A stretch of 64,000 bases of DNA from Zanthoxylum bungeanum (Eukaryota > Streptophyta > Magnoliopsida > Sapindales > Rutaceae), in contig SKCR01034764.1 in assembly GCA_019454045.1 (NCBI GenBank), positions 16,565-80,564 of the forward strand, in the 5' to 3' direction. The position numbers and the translations under genes were made by a program. This document shows, piece by piece, positions 25,942 to 35,859 of this stretch (position 1 is its first letter; every line of letters begins with the position of its first letter). The notes beneath the pieces were generated by a model. That model saw nothing but the letters and a program-made list of their open reading frames with translations. It made no database searches and was not told where the DNA came from.

Positions 25942-27380
25942 TGGATCATACAGACATGTCCTAATCAATTTTCATCTATAATAACTTGACTGCCATTTTA
26001 TTTACATCTACTTCTCTCATGTGGCTCACCATAGCTATCTCCACCGGGGGATGATCATTTTCTCATCCACTCGGCCCTGCCTCTGGAACCTTCTCCTGGT
26101 TCCCAGATGATGTGGTATCATTTTTATACTGTTGTAGTTGCCCATTCCGAAGTAACCACTGAATCTGATTACTCAGGTTGAAGTAATAATTGATCTTTTG
26201 CCCAATGTCATTGTGGAAGACACAATAAATGTTCGGGTCTCGAGATTTTTTTGGTGTTTTGATGGGGTTGGGCTCTCTGAATAATCCAGAGTCTTTGTTA
26301 GCTGCACAAGTCTTGGCAGAGTTTGTGTTGAGAGGGATGTCGTTGGATCAGTCAGCGTTTTAGGTTTTTTTTTATTGGATTTGGATTTGGGTTCATGTGT
26401 TTTATTTTTTGGTGGTTCATGGGATGATCTATTCTTTGAAAGAGGTTTTTGGGCGGCTGTTTAGGTTGGTTTGGGAGACTCACTCATTCCCACAGTAATA
26501 TCAGTAGATTGTCTATCTTATGATTGCTTAAAATCCTCATCCTCTTCATTCTTGATCCATTGTTAGGTCTTCAATTTGACTTTTTCCATAGTCTAAAATA
26601 CCTTCCTTACTAGTAAGTATTATGCATAGTGTGTATTCTTCCGGAGTTCCTTGTTTTATATCTTCACAATAAGCTTTGTATCACAATCTTTGATTTATAA
26701 TAGAGTCTTATTTAACTTGTGCAAGAAATCTATGATAGTTTCCGTCTGCTTCTGCTTTTGTTTCATGCCGAAAATACTATGAATGGTCTTATAAGGGTAT
26801 CTGAAATTGACATAATATGCCAAGAACTTCTCACAAAGTGTTTGAAAATTCCCAACAAAGTTGGGAGGTAAAGATCTTAACTAGTCTAAGGCTTATCCTT
26901 CTAAACTGGTCATGAAAGCTTTACAAAACCATGCTTTCTCACTGGTTTCCAAACAGATCTTCCGCCCGAAGTGAAATAGATGTTGTTCTGAATTAGAATT
27001 CCCCTTGAAAATCCTGAATGTTGGGATCTGGACATTCTTGGGTTTCTCTAAACTCAAAATCTACTGAGTAAATAGAGATGTATTGATCCTCCGAGTTGCT
27101 TCTGCTACGCTGTCCTGGGATACTTTAGACAACAATGCCTGAGCGGAGGTTTTGAGCACACTCCTAAGCTCATATTTTACTGTGTCCCAAATTACAGCTT
27201 CAACTTCGGGATGAGATGTGACCGGAACGGTCACGGCTGGCTGCTGTAATGCTGGCTGGATCTTTGGCACTCCCGAAATTGTAATTGGAGTTGGGATATC
27301 AGGTTGTCTCCCAACATCAGTTGCTGATTCTAGCTGTTTTCCTTCCAGAATCCTGAACTTCTCGTCCAACCTCTAGTTCT
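25942..27380 (-). pseudogene. Gypsy (Tat-like) gag relic of element K
   Basis: On the minus strand, an open stretch from 27369 to 27061 (about 102 residues, Pro-rich, ending NTSLFTQ) is the gag N-terminus. The same frame continues through single stops into a clear retrotransposon gag core near 26760-27000: FCKAFMTSLEG, ALD, LRSLPPNFVGNFQTLCEKF, then KQKQTETIIDFLHKLN. Gag forms the virus-like particle. Several stops sit where CAA/CAG or TGG would be expected (after SLEG and after ALD), suggesting C-to-T decay. A lysine/serine-rich segment follows to about 26300. Protease and reverse transcriptase were not found between this gag and the integrase at 10.5-11.5 kb. Confidence 0.8.
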
Positions 27381-28260
27381 CCATGGTAGCCTACTCTATG
27401 GCTAGAACAACACTTTGTAATTTATGTTCCAAGGTTTACTGTGTTGCTGGTATAATAATCATCTCAAAATATGTGTCTTGAGTCTGAAAATCCATCAAGC
27501 CTGAACCTTGTCCTTTTTTGTGCCATCGCGACATTGGTTTTCTTATATTCTCTCATTGTTTTACCTTCAAGACCTCAAAAGATAAATTTTTCAATAGTTT
27601 CGTGGTGATGATGAGTATGTTCATTATCACTCACATGTTGTTCTCATGCAATACTGGGAAATTGTTTCTCTTTCCAGCAAGTTCTTCGAACATGCAAGTA
27701 CTCATGAAACTTATTCTATCTTCCGAAATGCATGATACAATATATTTGATAGATATTCCCAGAAATTCACAAATAAAGATGCATGCATCACTCATTTCAT
27801 GTTAACCAATCATGCATATTTTGGATTTTCTAATGTACAATACATATGTTGATGTTTTCATATGCCATCTTGTATTTTTACGAAATACAATGATGTGCAA
27901 GGGTTCGGGTTGCCTATTAGACTGTCAGCCTTAGGCAATTATAAGCTCACCCTATTGTTTCTCACTTAGCGTACCCAAAATACTTCTGTTGTAGTTGTTT
28001 GAGGCGGAACTCGAGTGTAATGAGTCACATATTTTTTTAGCTTTAAATCGTTCATGTTCACCATCATTTTGTTACAATGACTTGTTGAGCATATTAGGGT
28101 TTATACATACAAGTATTTAATATAAGAATGACATAAATTCAATATTTATTCGAGAATTTCATGCTCTACATCAATTTCCAATGGTATATAATGCATGCAT
28201 GTCAGTATATAGTAATTTTCATGCAATGTTACTGGGAATAACATGATAATTTGATGTCAT
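27381..28260 (-). mobile_element. Leader region of gypsy K
   Basis: Non-coding stretch between the degenerate primer-binding site and gag. No promoter or RNA gene was recognised. Confidence 0.45.
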
Positions 28261-28278
28261 TCCTCATAGACGGTGTCA
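28261..28278 (-). other. Decayed primer-binding site of gypsy K
   Basis: The minus strand reads TGACACCGTCTATGAGGA. It differs from the intact 18-mer at 5824 and 34915 at four positions, all G-to-A on this strand. Confidence 0.65.
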
Positions 28279-28281
28279 ATT

Positions 28282-29161
28282 TGATAAATGCGAGAAAAGT
28301 AAGAGAGAATAACATACTTTCAAGACAATGGGCTTGATGGTTCAGAGTTCAAATGAATTGTTGGGATTTGCTCTTGATGTCCAATATGACAAGCTTTCAT
28401 GTTGTTGGGCCTGCACATGTGTATTTTTAGGTTAGATCTTTCTCAGTTTCTATGTGTGCAAGTTTTGCTGTTAAGTAATACAGTTATGAGTTAAATGTGT
28501 GTATTGGTGAAATTAAGTGGACTTAATAGACTTCGTAACCAATTTCCTGTAAGCTCATTGGCCTATATATGGTTGTGTATGTAGAGGTGTCAACCTTTGG
28601 TTGATATCCGTCCACTGCTGGACTACCTCTTGATGACATGATGTGCACTTGGCATGAGACATACTCTAATGCAACATTATGTGTGATTACACATGTTATT
28701 ATGTATGTCAAACCATGCTTGCATGCTAAGATAAATCGATTGCCATTAAATACCAATAATCACAGATGGTGATATGTGATGTCATGTACTTCGGAGTGTC
28801 GATATTAAGGTTAGAAAATTTTCGAAATACTCTTAACGGGTTCTAGAGTGAATCCTCTCCAGAATAAGTATAGATCGTATTGGACTGATTTCAGAAGTCT
28901 TCCACTTCAGAGTGGGATAACCTCGGAGTGACACATTTTGGAGTAATGTCCCTCTGGGTTCGAGGTATGCCTCTCCAGTCAAGTCATAGTCTTCGGAAGT
29001 TATTCTGACGTCTCATGTCTACTAATATTGTAGTACCATGATCAATGTCATCCTTCAATTGGACATCTATTTACTTGTAACAATTTCACTGAGGAGGTGT
29101 GTTGAGGAAGATTTAACCACATGTCGACACGTGGCAATAGGTGTAGGGCTAAATTATGACA
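28282..29161 (-). mobile_element. 5' LTR of gypsy K
   Basis: It is placed by the primer-binding site at its left edge and by similarity, in reverse orientation, to 54806-55795 (shared words include catgcttgcatgctaagataaa-type and cctcctcagtg). The minus-strand start is TGTCATAATTTAGCC. The 3' LTR of K was not found in the window. Confidence 0.6.
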
Positions 29162-30160
29162 CCTATAATAATAATAATAAAATATTACAATACAATATAT
29201 TTCTTATTCGTCTTTTATTTATCAATTTTTAAAATAAATAATTCTATATAAATTCCCGGGATAATGATCCTTTTTTCCACTTTTTTGATAATCGGACCTA
29301 GCTGATAGGTTAAATCGTTAAAATCGGGATCCGATCATTAGTCTGGTCTAGTTAAACCTTAAAATTCAGACTTCAAAAAAATCGAAACTCAAAAAGAGAT
29401 CAAAATCAGACTTGACCTTAAAAATTAATAATTAAAAACTTTTTTATAATTTTTAATTAATTAAAATTATTTATGAAATCATCTGAATTTATCAATTCAA
29501 TTAAATTGATTTAACTGATCAAATTAATGATCCATTAAATTTTTTAAATCACTTGTTTAATTAACAAGTTCTAATAACACTGCTTTTTTTCATATAGGAA
29601 AGCCATGAGAAGAGAACACCCGTCGAAACAAATCAAAATCAACAAAAGCTGGCAATAGATATGACGGCTAATGATATTACACGTAGCGGCATGTGGTTGG
29701 TCGAGACGTACCATCTTGAAATCTAATCGCACGATCTTGTTGGCCCCATAAATGCTGTTTTTATAACTGGGATGGATATTTGATTGAAGGAGCTGTTTTG
29801 TCTGGGATTGATAGAAGTCAAAATGCAAAGTTTCTATAGTTTAAGGGGTCATATCGTAATTCTTTGAAAGTTTCGATGGCGAAGATAATTGTAAGAACTT
29901 GTTTTGTATTGTAAATTAAAATCTCGATAAATTAATATCTTTACGGATTACGATCAGGAAATATATATGGGCTTTACTGCTTTGCCGGAGGGACGTATAT
30001 GAAATATGAATTCACTCATGAATAACGAAACATGTTGTTGTAGTATTTCTCAAAATATATTAATAAGATTTTTAATAATTTATGAATTTTTTGTTTTAAA
30101 ATATGACGTTCATACAAATAATTAAAATATGAAAAATTATCAATTACATACTTAATGTTT
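29162..30160. other. Intergenic, no gene seen
   Basis: AT-rich DNA with an (ata)n run near 29166-29180. Short open frames (for example 29571-29828 minus) show no recognisable similarity. No feature is supported. Confidence 0.5.
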
Positions 30161-30312
30161 AACATTTTTTTTCTTGGAATCGTTGGATACCCGTGGCCAA
30201 ACCACCCCTTTCAGGCTTACGCGTGGCAGGTAAAATCTCCGACTGTCTCAGGATCTTATAAAAAACACACTCTCTAAATTCGAACACATGAACTCAATGT
30301 GAACGCGTTATA
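30160..30312 (-). mobile_element. tRNA-derived SINE, copy 1 (degraded head)
   Basis: The reverse complement matches the SINE bodies at 41096, 43505 and 47150: an attcgaa B-box region near 30277, then the conserved body (agacag-like, ccactcc/ccaaacc), and a poly-T (poly-A on the minus strand) near 30163-30172. The promoter head is poorly conserved. Confidence 0.6.
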
Positions 30313-31115
30313 AAAAATTAAATCCTAATTTTTTCATTAATCCATCTAAGATTTAAAAGTGTAGTAAACACTTACTTATCGAGTGATAGATTTATACCCA
30401 ATGTTTGATGTACTTTTCAATTGGTACACAAATTTTATACATTTTTTTTACATTTTTCAATTTTTGGGTGAACGGTGCTTTTTTTTCTTTCGGAATTTGT
30501 ATAATTTTAATAACATGTCAAATATTTATGATACGATTGATAATTGCCCTTCAAATATTTACAAAAATTAAGAACCATTAAAAAAAAAAAAACTTTAAGT
30601 TAGATTTTATTTTGATTGAAATTTGACAGATATATAATGCTATATAATCACAAGAATTGAGAAGACTTAACATTAATATTATGGAACAATGAGACAATAT
30701 CAGACTACACTTGTATAATTTCCATCCAAAGTCTAAACAATTTATTTTAATGGTTGCTAATATGTTGTCACATTTGACAAAGAAATTTTAACCAACAAAT
30801 TGACAAAAAATCTTTAATTTCTTTCACTTTCATAATACTATAATTGTTCCCCTAACATCTAACATTTTATTGTCTTCAATTAATTTTTCGAGAAAATTGA
30901 CTCCCAATTTTTCCCGTTGGTTAACGATAACGACTTGTGGATCCAATAAGTTGAAGTAAAAAGTTAAATATTCAACACTAGTTGCTAAATATTCATAGTT
31001 TCTTTGGCGAGTTGCATGGGAATGCATGGATTAATTAAAAAGAACTCATTATAAGTGAGAATAATAATATGGCGTTATTGTGTACATTCTTATAGTGCAA
31101 TCAATCTTACAATTA
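30313..31115. other. Intergenic, no gene seen
   Basis: AT-rich. A word near 30982-31005 (gttgctaaatattcatag) resembles the right flank of element M at 35855 (gttgctaaatactcataa), so the insertion site of M has a local relative. Nothing else is recognisable. Confidence 0.45.
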
Positions 31116-31120
31116 GTTGC

Positions 31121-32040
31121 TGTTGACGGGTGATTTCAATTTCAGGGGCAGTTTCGGGATAATGTTCATGGGATAATCATCATTCAACTGTGAATTTGTT
31201 TGGTTATGGGAGACTAAAAACAAATTTAGCAAAAGACAAAATACACATAAGATCGACAAGAGGGTTTTACGTGGTTCGGCGGAGTGAATCCAGCCTACGT
31301 CAACGGGCACAAAATGGGGGATGATTTTTTATTACCAAACCTAACTCGGCCGACCTGTTTTCTGGAAGGTCTAAAGAGAACCGAGCTGTTTGCTTTCTTT
31401 GTAGCGTTTCTTACAAGTAATGCTTAAACGAAATCTTTTCCAACCCTTACAAATGAGACTACCATTCCTTTATATACTAGGAAAGAATACAACAATATTC
31501 TCATATCTCTGTGACGTCAGCTGCGCAGATTTCTGGTGAATTGAATGGCTCTCTGCCCCAACTGCCTCGCCGAAAGCAAACATGGCATCTGATCTCCTGT
31601 CACATCACGCTGTCTTATACGCTGCCATACTTTATCATTAATAATGACAGCTTGTAAAGGTCTCTTATACAATAGTATATGTCAGGGAGAAAATTCTAAA
31701 CGGTCCTGATCATACGTCGGGCTTCATGAGCACTGCCAAACTGTGTGCCGAACTCCCCCAACTACTCACGACCTGTCCCAAAATATCCGAGCTCATCATC
31801 CCGATCCAGAAGGAAGAGTGGAACTGAGCCGAGCTACCGGGCTAAAGTGGTCGACCTCGGCTCTGATGATGTCGAACATTGAGACCTGCATCATGTTGTG
31901 TCCTCTGGTGGGCCAGATCCGGGAAACCGGGTCTGAACACCATGTCTGGCTGAGGAACATATGTCCTTCCAAAAAGAGAAATTTCATATCTGCCCTTGCC
32001 ATACTGTTCAAATACTTTGTCACAAAAATCACCATCAACA
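31121..32040 (-). mobile_element. 3' LTR of non-autonomous element M
   Basis: A 920-bp LTR with perfect terminal inversion, TGTTGA...TCAACA. It is preceded by GTTGC (31116-31120), which is repeated after the other LTR. The TATA box on the minus strand (TATATAAAG) is at 31468-31476. The partner LTR is 34935-35854, with the same length and few differences. Confidence 0.92.
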
Positions 32041-32278
32041 TATGTCTCATAGTTCTCGGTTTCAACGAGTGTACGAGTTGGTACCGGGAACTATAAAATC
32101 GGAAGCGTGCTGATTAACCAGTTGGTGGTCGGCTCCAATAGCCACAGAAAAAACTACTTCGGCTAACAACCAGGTCGTCTCTTGTCATCTTGTCATCCTC
32201 ATGTACTCTGTCACCGAATATTTTGACACATATTCATGGGGAAGATGCTCTGACCCTGTGCTGATGATGATCAATTCG

Positions 32279-32812
32279 GTGGGACGTAACCCGACCACGA
32301 GGTAGCAAATCACTTGGCTCCGATGGAATGTTACCTCCCTGGACCAAAGAGAATCCGACCATGGGGGAAATGCTATGTCCCCATGCCGATGATGAACCTC
32401 TCGGTGTGACGTAACCAGACCCCGAGGTAGCAAATCACTTAGCTCCGAGGGAATGTTACCTCCACATACCAAAGAGAATCCGGCCATGGGGGAATGCTCC
32501 GTAACCATGCCGAGGATGAACCTCTTGGTGGGACGTAATCTGGCCCCGAGGTAGCAAATCACTTGGCTCCGAGGGAATGTTACCTCCCCGGACCAAAGAG
32601 AATCCGGCCATGGGGGAATGCTCCATCCTCATGCCGAAGATGAACCTCTCGGTGGGACGTAACCCGACCCCGAGGTAGCAAATCGATTGGCTCTGAAGGA
32701 ATATTACCTCCCCGGACCAAAAAGAATCCGACCATGGGGAAATGTTTCATCCCCATGTCGAGGATGAACCTCTCGGTGGGACGTAATCCGACCCCGAGGC
32801 AGTGGGGAAAAT
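32279..32812. repeat. Tandem array, 124-bp period, ~4.3 units
   Basis: The word ggtgggacgtaa (one copy ggtgtgacgtaa) begins at 32279, 32403, 32527, 32651 and 32775, exactly 124 bp apart each time. The units share ccgaggtagcaaatc and gaatgttacctcc. Confidence 0.93.
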
Positions 32813-33157
32813 AGCATTGGCGGAACGAATCCAACCCCGATCTGGTGCAACAGATAGCATTGACGGAATGAATCCAACCCTGAGTTGGTGAAACAGATAG
32901 CATCGGCGGAATGAGTCCAACCCCGAACTGTTGGAACAAATAGCCTCGGCGGAACGAGTCCAGCCCCGAGCTGGTGGAACAAATAGCCTCGGTGGAACGA
33001 GTCCAGCCCCGAGCTGGCAATGCACATGGCCTCGGCGGGACAAACACAGCCCCGAGATGGTAGAACAAATAGCCTCGACGGGACGAACCCAGCCCCAAGC
33101 TGGTAGAACAGATAGCCTCGGCAAGACGAACCCAGCCCCGAACTGATGGAACATATG
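32813..33157. repeat. Tandem array, 43-bp period, 8 units
   Basis: Units begin agcat/agcct followed by (t/c)g(g/a)cgg at 32813, 32856, 32899, 32942, 32985, 33028, 33071 and 33114, each exactly 43 bp apart. The typical core is cagccccgagctggt. Since 43 is not a multiple of three, the translated repeat has a 43-residue cycle. Confidence 0.93.
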
Positions 33158-33530
33158 AGACTTAATCACGAGGGAAGAACTTCAACCTCTAAGGATCCGC
33201 GGATCCTGGCGCAGGCGTCCATTTGCAGAACATCGGCAAAAATAAAAGGTGGAAACACGACAAGGTTAGCACATTGGAGGTGACTTAGCACATACTCCAC
33301 ATAGACCCAAAAAGATAACAACTCGGGTGCCCCGAGGCAGCGTCCTGTCTGGTGCCTCCCAAAACACAATTCTGAACCTTACAATTCAACGTCCCGGCTA
33401 GCCGGGCTACGGATCGGTGAGCGGCCAAAGCCATGAGGGCAGAAACCTCCCAATGTTGGGCGGCTTTGGAGTCTGCAAATGCTATGAGGGCAGAAACCTC
33501 CTCATGCAATGTTTCTCCTGATCCGGGGCG

Positions 33531-33800
33531 GTTAGGCAAATAACTCACGGTGGGAGAAACCTTCCCGTGTTCGCCATCCCGAGGTGGTACATGAGATCGG
33601 TTAGGCAGATAACTCACGGGGAAATAAACCTCCCAGTGTTTGCCTTCCCGAGGTGGTACAGGAGCTCGGTTAGGCAGATAACTCAAGAGGGAAAAAACCT
33701 CCCTGTGTTCGCCATCCCGAGGTGGTATAGGAGTTCGATTAGGCAGATAACACACGGGGAAAAACCTCCCCGTGTTCGCCATCCCGAGGTAGTTCTTAAA
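33531..33800. repeat. Tandem array, 69-bp period, ~4 units
   Basis: The word ttaggcagataactc recurs at 33531, 33600, 33669 and 33738 (start of each gttaggc/attaggc), exactly 69 bp apart. The units end ccatcccgaggtggta. Because 69 is 23 codons, both strands show 23-residue periodic frames without evidence of function. Confidence 0.92.
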
Positions 33801-34679
33801 ATTACGAGTCATATAGTATTAACGCTCCAGCCTCGGGGGTTTGATAATGACACCCGGGACTGGCGTGCCACGAGGGGTTCATGTTTTTCCCACATGCACT
33901 TCATCATTTGATGTGTTCTGGATCCTCAAAGGTGAAGGGAGCCAGGTCTGAATACTTCCGTCGGGGGTTTGATAATGACACCCGGGTTTGACGTGCCACG
34001 GGCTTGGTGCCCTTCCCAACTACAGATCACCCATTCACTTCGAGCACATCCCCGAAATATTGAACATGGCTTTCGCATTCAATTAATAAACAAGTAAAAT
34101 AGACAAGTTTTTAATTTAAAAGATAAAGTCTTATTCATATTTGAGGGACCTACTGCCCTTCTTACAACTCTTTGCGGGTCATTTTAAGAGAGGTTTTTAT
34201 AATCATTTCTCGTTCTTGTCTTACAGTCCGACACATCTTCTAGTCTGGACTTGATTCCGAAATTCCCGATCGCGCTAACAGGGTCATTTTGTGTCGAACG
34301 CCCCATAAGCATCTCTGAACAACTCTGGAGCTCGGTCAAGAACCTGCGGCTTCTTGTGGTTCCCCTTGAGGTCTTTCTCATTTCCTCTCATTCGGGGCGA
34401 CCACTGCAGTGACCGAATGGGGCCCTGATAGATGCCGACCTCGTGCCCTTGGCCGACTAGTTCCCTGGCCGATCCTTGAGCACTACCTCGGCCGTGAAAC
34501 CGAGGATTTGGAAGGCCGAACAAACGCCGCGCCTTCCGTTGGAGGAACTTGTCCATTTACAACCGACGACGTGCAAACGTCACCCATTTTTTACGTTACA
34601 TTTCATCCTACAGCTTAGTCCTAATGGGTGATCGTTGGTGTACTTTTTTACATTTCATTTCACAGCTCAATGAAGAGAG

Positions 34680-34898
34680 CTATTGATGTCCCACCTCTTG
34701 GGCATTCATTTCCCTATCTTTACCACTACAACCAACCTTCCTTCTTCTTACGATCCCCTTCCTCTTTCCATTATGTCCACCTTCCGCCTGTTTCCTTCCT
34801 TTTTCACCTAGTCTTTCCTTCATTTTCTCCATCCACTCTACTGCTGAACTCTTCGACGATCCATGGTTTCCGCCTTCTGCCATCATCTTACTACGCAA
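34680..34898 (-). CDS. Small basic open frame after the primer-binding site of M, doubtful
   Basis: The minus strand has a 72-residue frame that starts 17 bases past the primer-binding site. It is rich in Lys, Arg and Glu (EWMEKMKERLGEKGRK, KGIVRRRK). It matches no gag known to me. Position and basic character would fit a gag-leader remnant, but no motif supports this. Its only in-frame start context is the repeated ATG near 34898. Confidence 0.25.
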   Translation of the reverse strand: MRSKMMAEGGNHGSSKSSAVEWMEKMKERLGEKGRKQAEGGHNGKRKGIVRRRKVGCSGKDREMNAQEVGHQ

Positions 34899-34914
34899 GC
34901 TGCTTTTTGTTCTT

Positions 34915-34932
34915 TCCCCACAGACGGCGCCA
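34915..34932 (-). other. Primer-binding site of element M
   Basis: The minus strand reads TGGCGCCGTCTGTGGGGA, two bases inside the 5' LTR. It is identical to the site at 5824-5841 and shows that M is on the minus strand and replicated with a gypsy-type primer. Confidence 0.88.
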
Positions 34933-34934
34933 AC

Positions 34935-35854
34935 TATTGACGGGTGATTTTCATTCCAAGGGCAGTTTCGGGATAACGCTCCTAGGACAATCCTCCTTCA
35001 ACTGTGAATTTGTTTGGTTATGGGAGAACACAAGTAAATTTAGTAAAAGACAAAATACACACAAGATCGACAAGAGGGTTTTACGTGGTTCAACTGAGTG
35101 AATCCAGCCTACATCCACGGGCACAAAATGAGGGATGATTTTTTATTACCAAACCTAACTCGGTCGACCTGTTTTCTGGAATGTCTAAAGAGAACCGAGT
35201 TGTTTGCTTTCTTTGTAGCGTTTCTTACAAGTAATGCTTAAACGAAATCTTTTCCAACCCTTACAAATGAGACTACCTTTCCTTTATATACTAGGAAAGA
35301 ATACAACATTATTCTCATATCTCCGTGACGTCAGCTGCGCAGATTTCTGGTGAATTGAAGGGCTCTCTGCCCCAACTGTCTCGCCGAAAGCAAACTTGTC
35401 GTCTGATCTTCTGTCACATCACGCCGTCTTATATGCTGTCATACTTTATCATTAATAATGACAGCCTGTAAAAGTCTCTTATACAATAGTATATGTCAGG
35501 GATAAAAGTCCAAACGGTCCTGATCATACGTCGGGCTTCATGAGCACTGCCAAACTGTGTGCCGAACTCCCCCAACTACTCCCGACCTATCCCAAAATAT
35601 CCGAGCTCATCATCCCGATCCAGGAGGAAGAGTGGAACTGAGCCGAGCTACCGGGCTAAAGTGGTCGGCCTCGGCTCTGATGATGTCGAACATTGAGACC
35701 TGCATCATGCTGTGTCCTCTGGTCGGCCAGATCCGGGAAACTGGGTCCGAATACCATGCCTGGCCGAGGAACATTCGTCCTTCCAAAAGGAGAAATTTCA
35801 TCTCTGCCCTTGCCGTACTGTTCAAACATTTTGTCACAAAAATCACCATCAACA
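34935..35854 (-). mobile_element. 5' LTR of non-autonomous element M
   Basis: A 920-bp partner of 31121-32040 with no length difference. The left terminus has one change (tattga for tgttga). It is followed by GTTGC (35855-35859), an exact target duplication. A TATA box on the minus strand is near 35283-35289. Complete element: 31121-35854, 4734 bp. Confidence 0.92.
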
Positions 35855-35859
35855 GTTGC

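Larger units (their letters stand above)
32041..34914 (-). mobile_element. Internal region of element M, no gag-pol
   Basis: About 2.9 kb without any recognisable gag, protease, reverse transcriptase, RNase H or integrase. It holds three tandem arrays near the 3' LTR (listed separately) and a pair of related segments at about 33826 and 33960 (cgggggtttgataatgacac). The element is therefore non-autonomous and must have been moved by another element's proteins. Minus-strand open frames of 107-175 residues at 32580-33812 are by-products of the arrays. Confidence 0.85.

Noticed and set aside
31743..32096. 117-residue plus-strand frame in LTR M, with a related frame at 35557
   Set aside because: LTR sequence that would be antisense to the element; presence in both copies only reflects LTR identity.
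32279..33157. CRISPR-like array
   Set aside because: The units are contiguous tandem monomers without unique spacers, inside a plant retroelement.
32580..33169. Overlapping minus-strand frames of 107-172 residues as genes
   Set aside because: They read through the 43-bp and 124-bp tandem arrays in several phases, have no family resemblance, and vanish outside the arrays.
33285..33812. 175-residue minus-strand frame and 114-residue plus-strand frame
   Set aside because: Both are explained by the 69-bp (23-codon) array and its flank inside element M.
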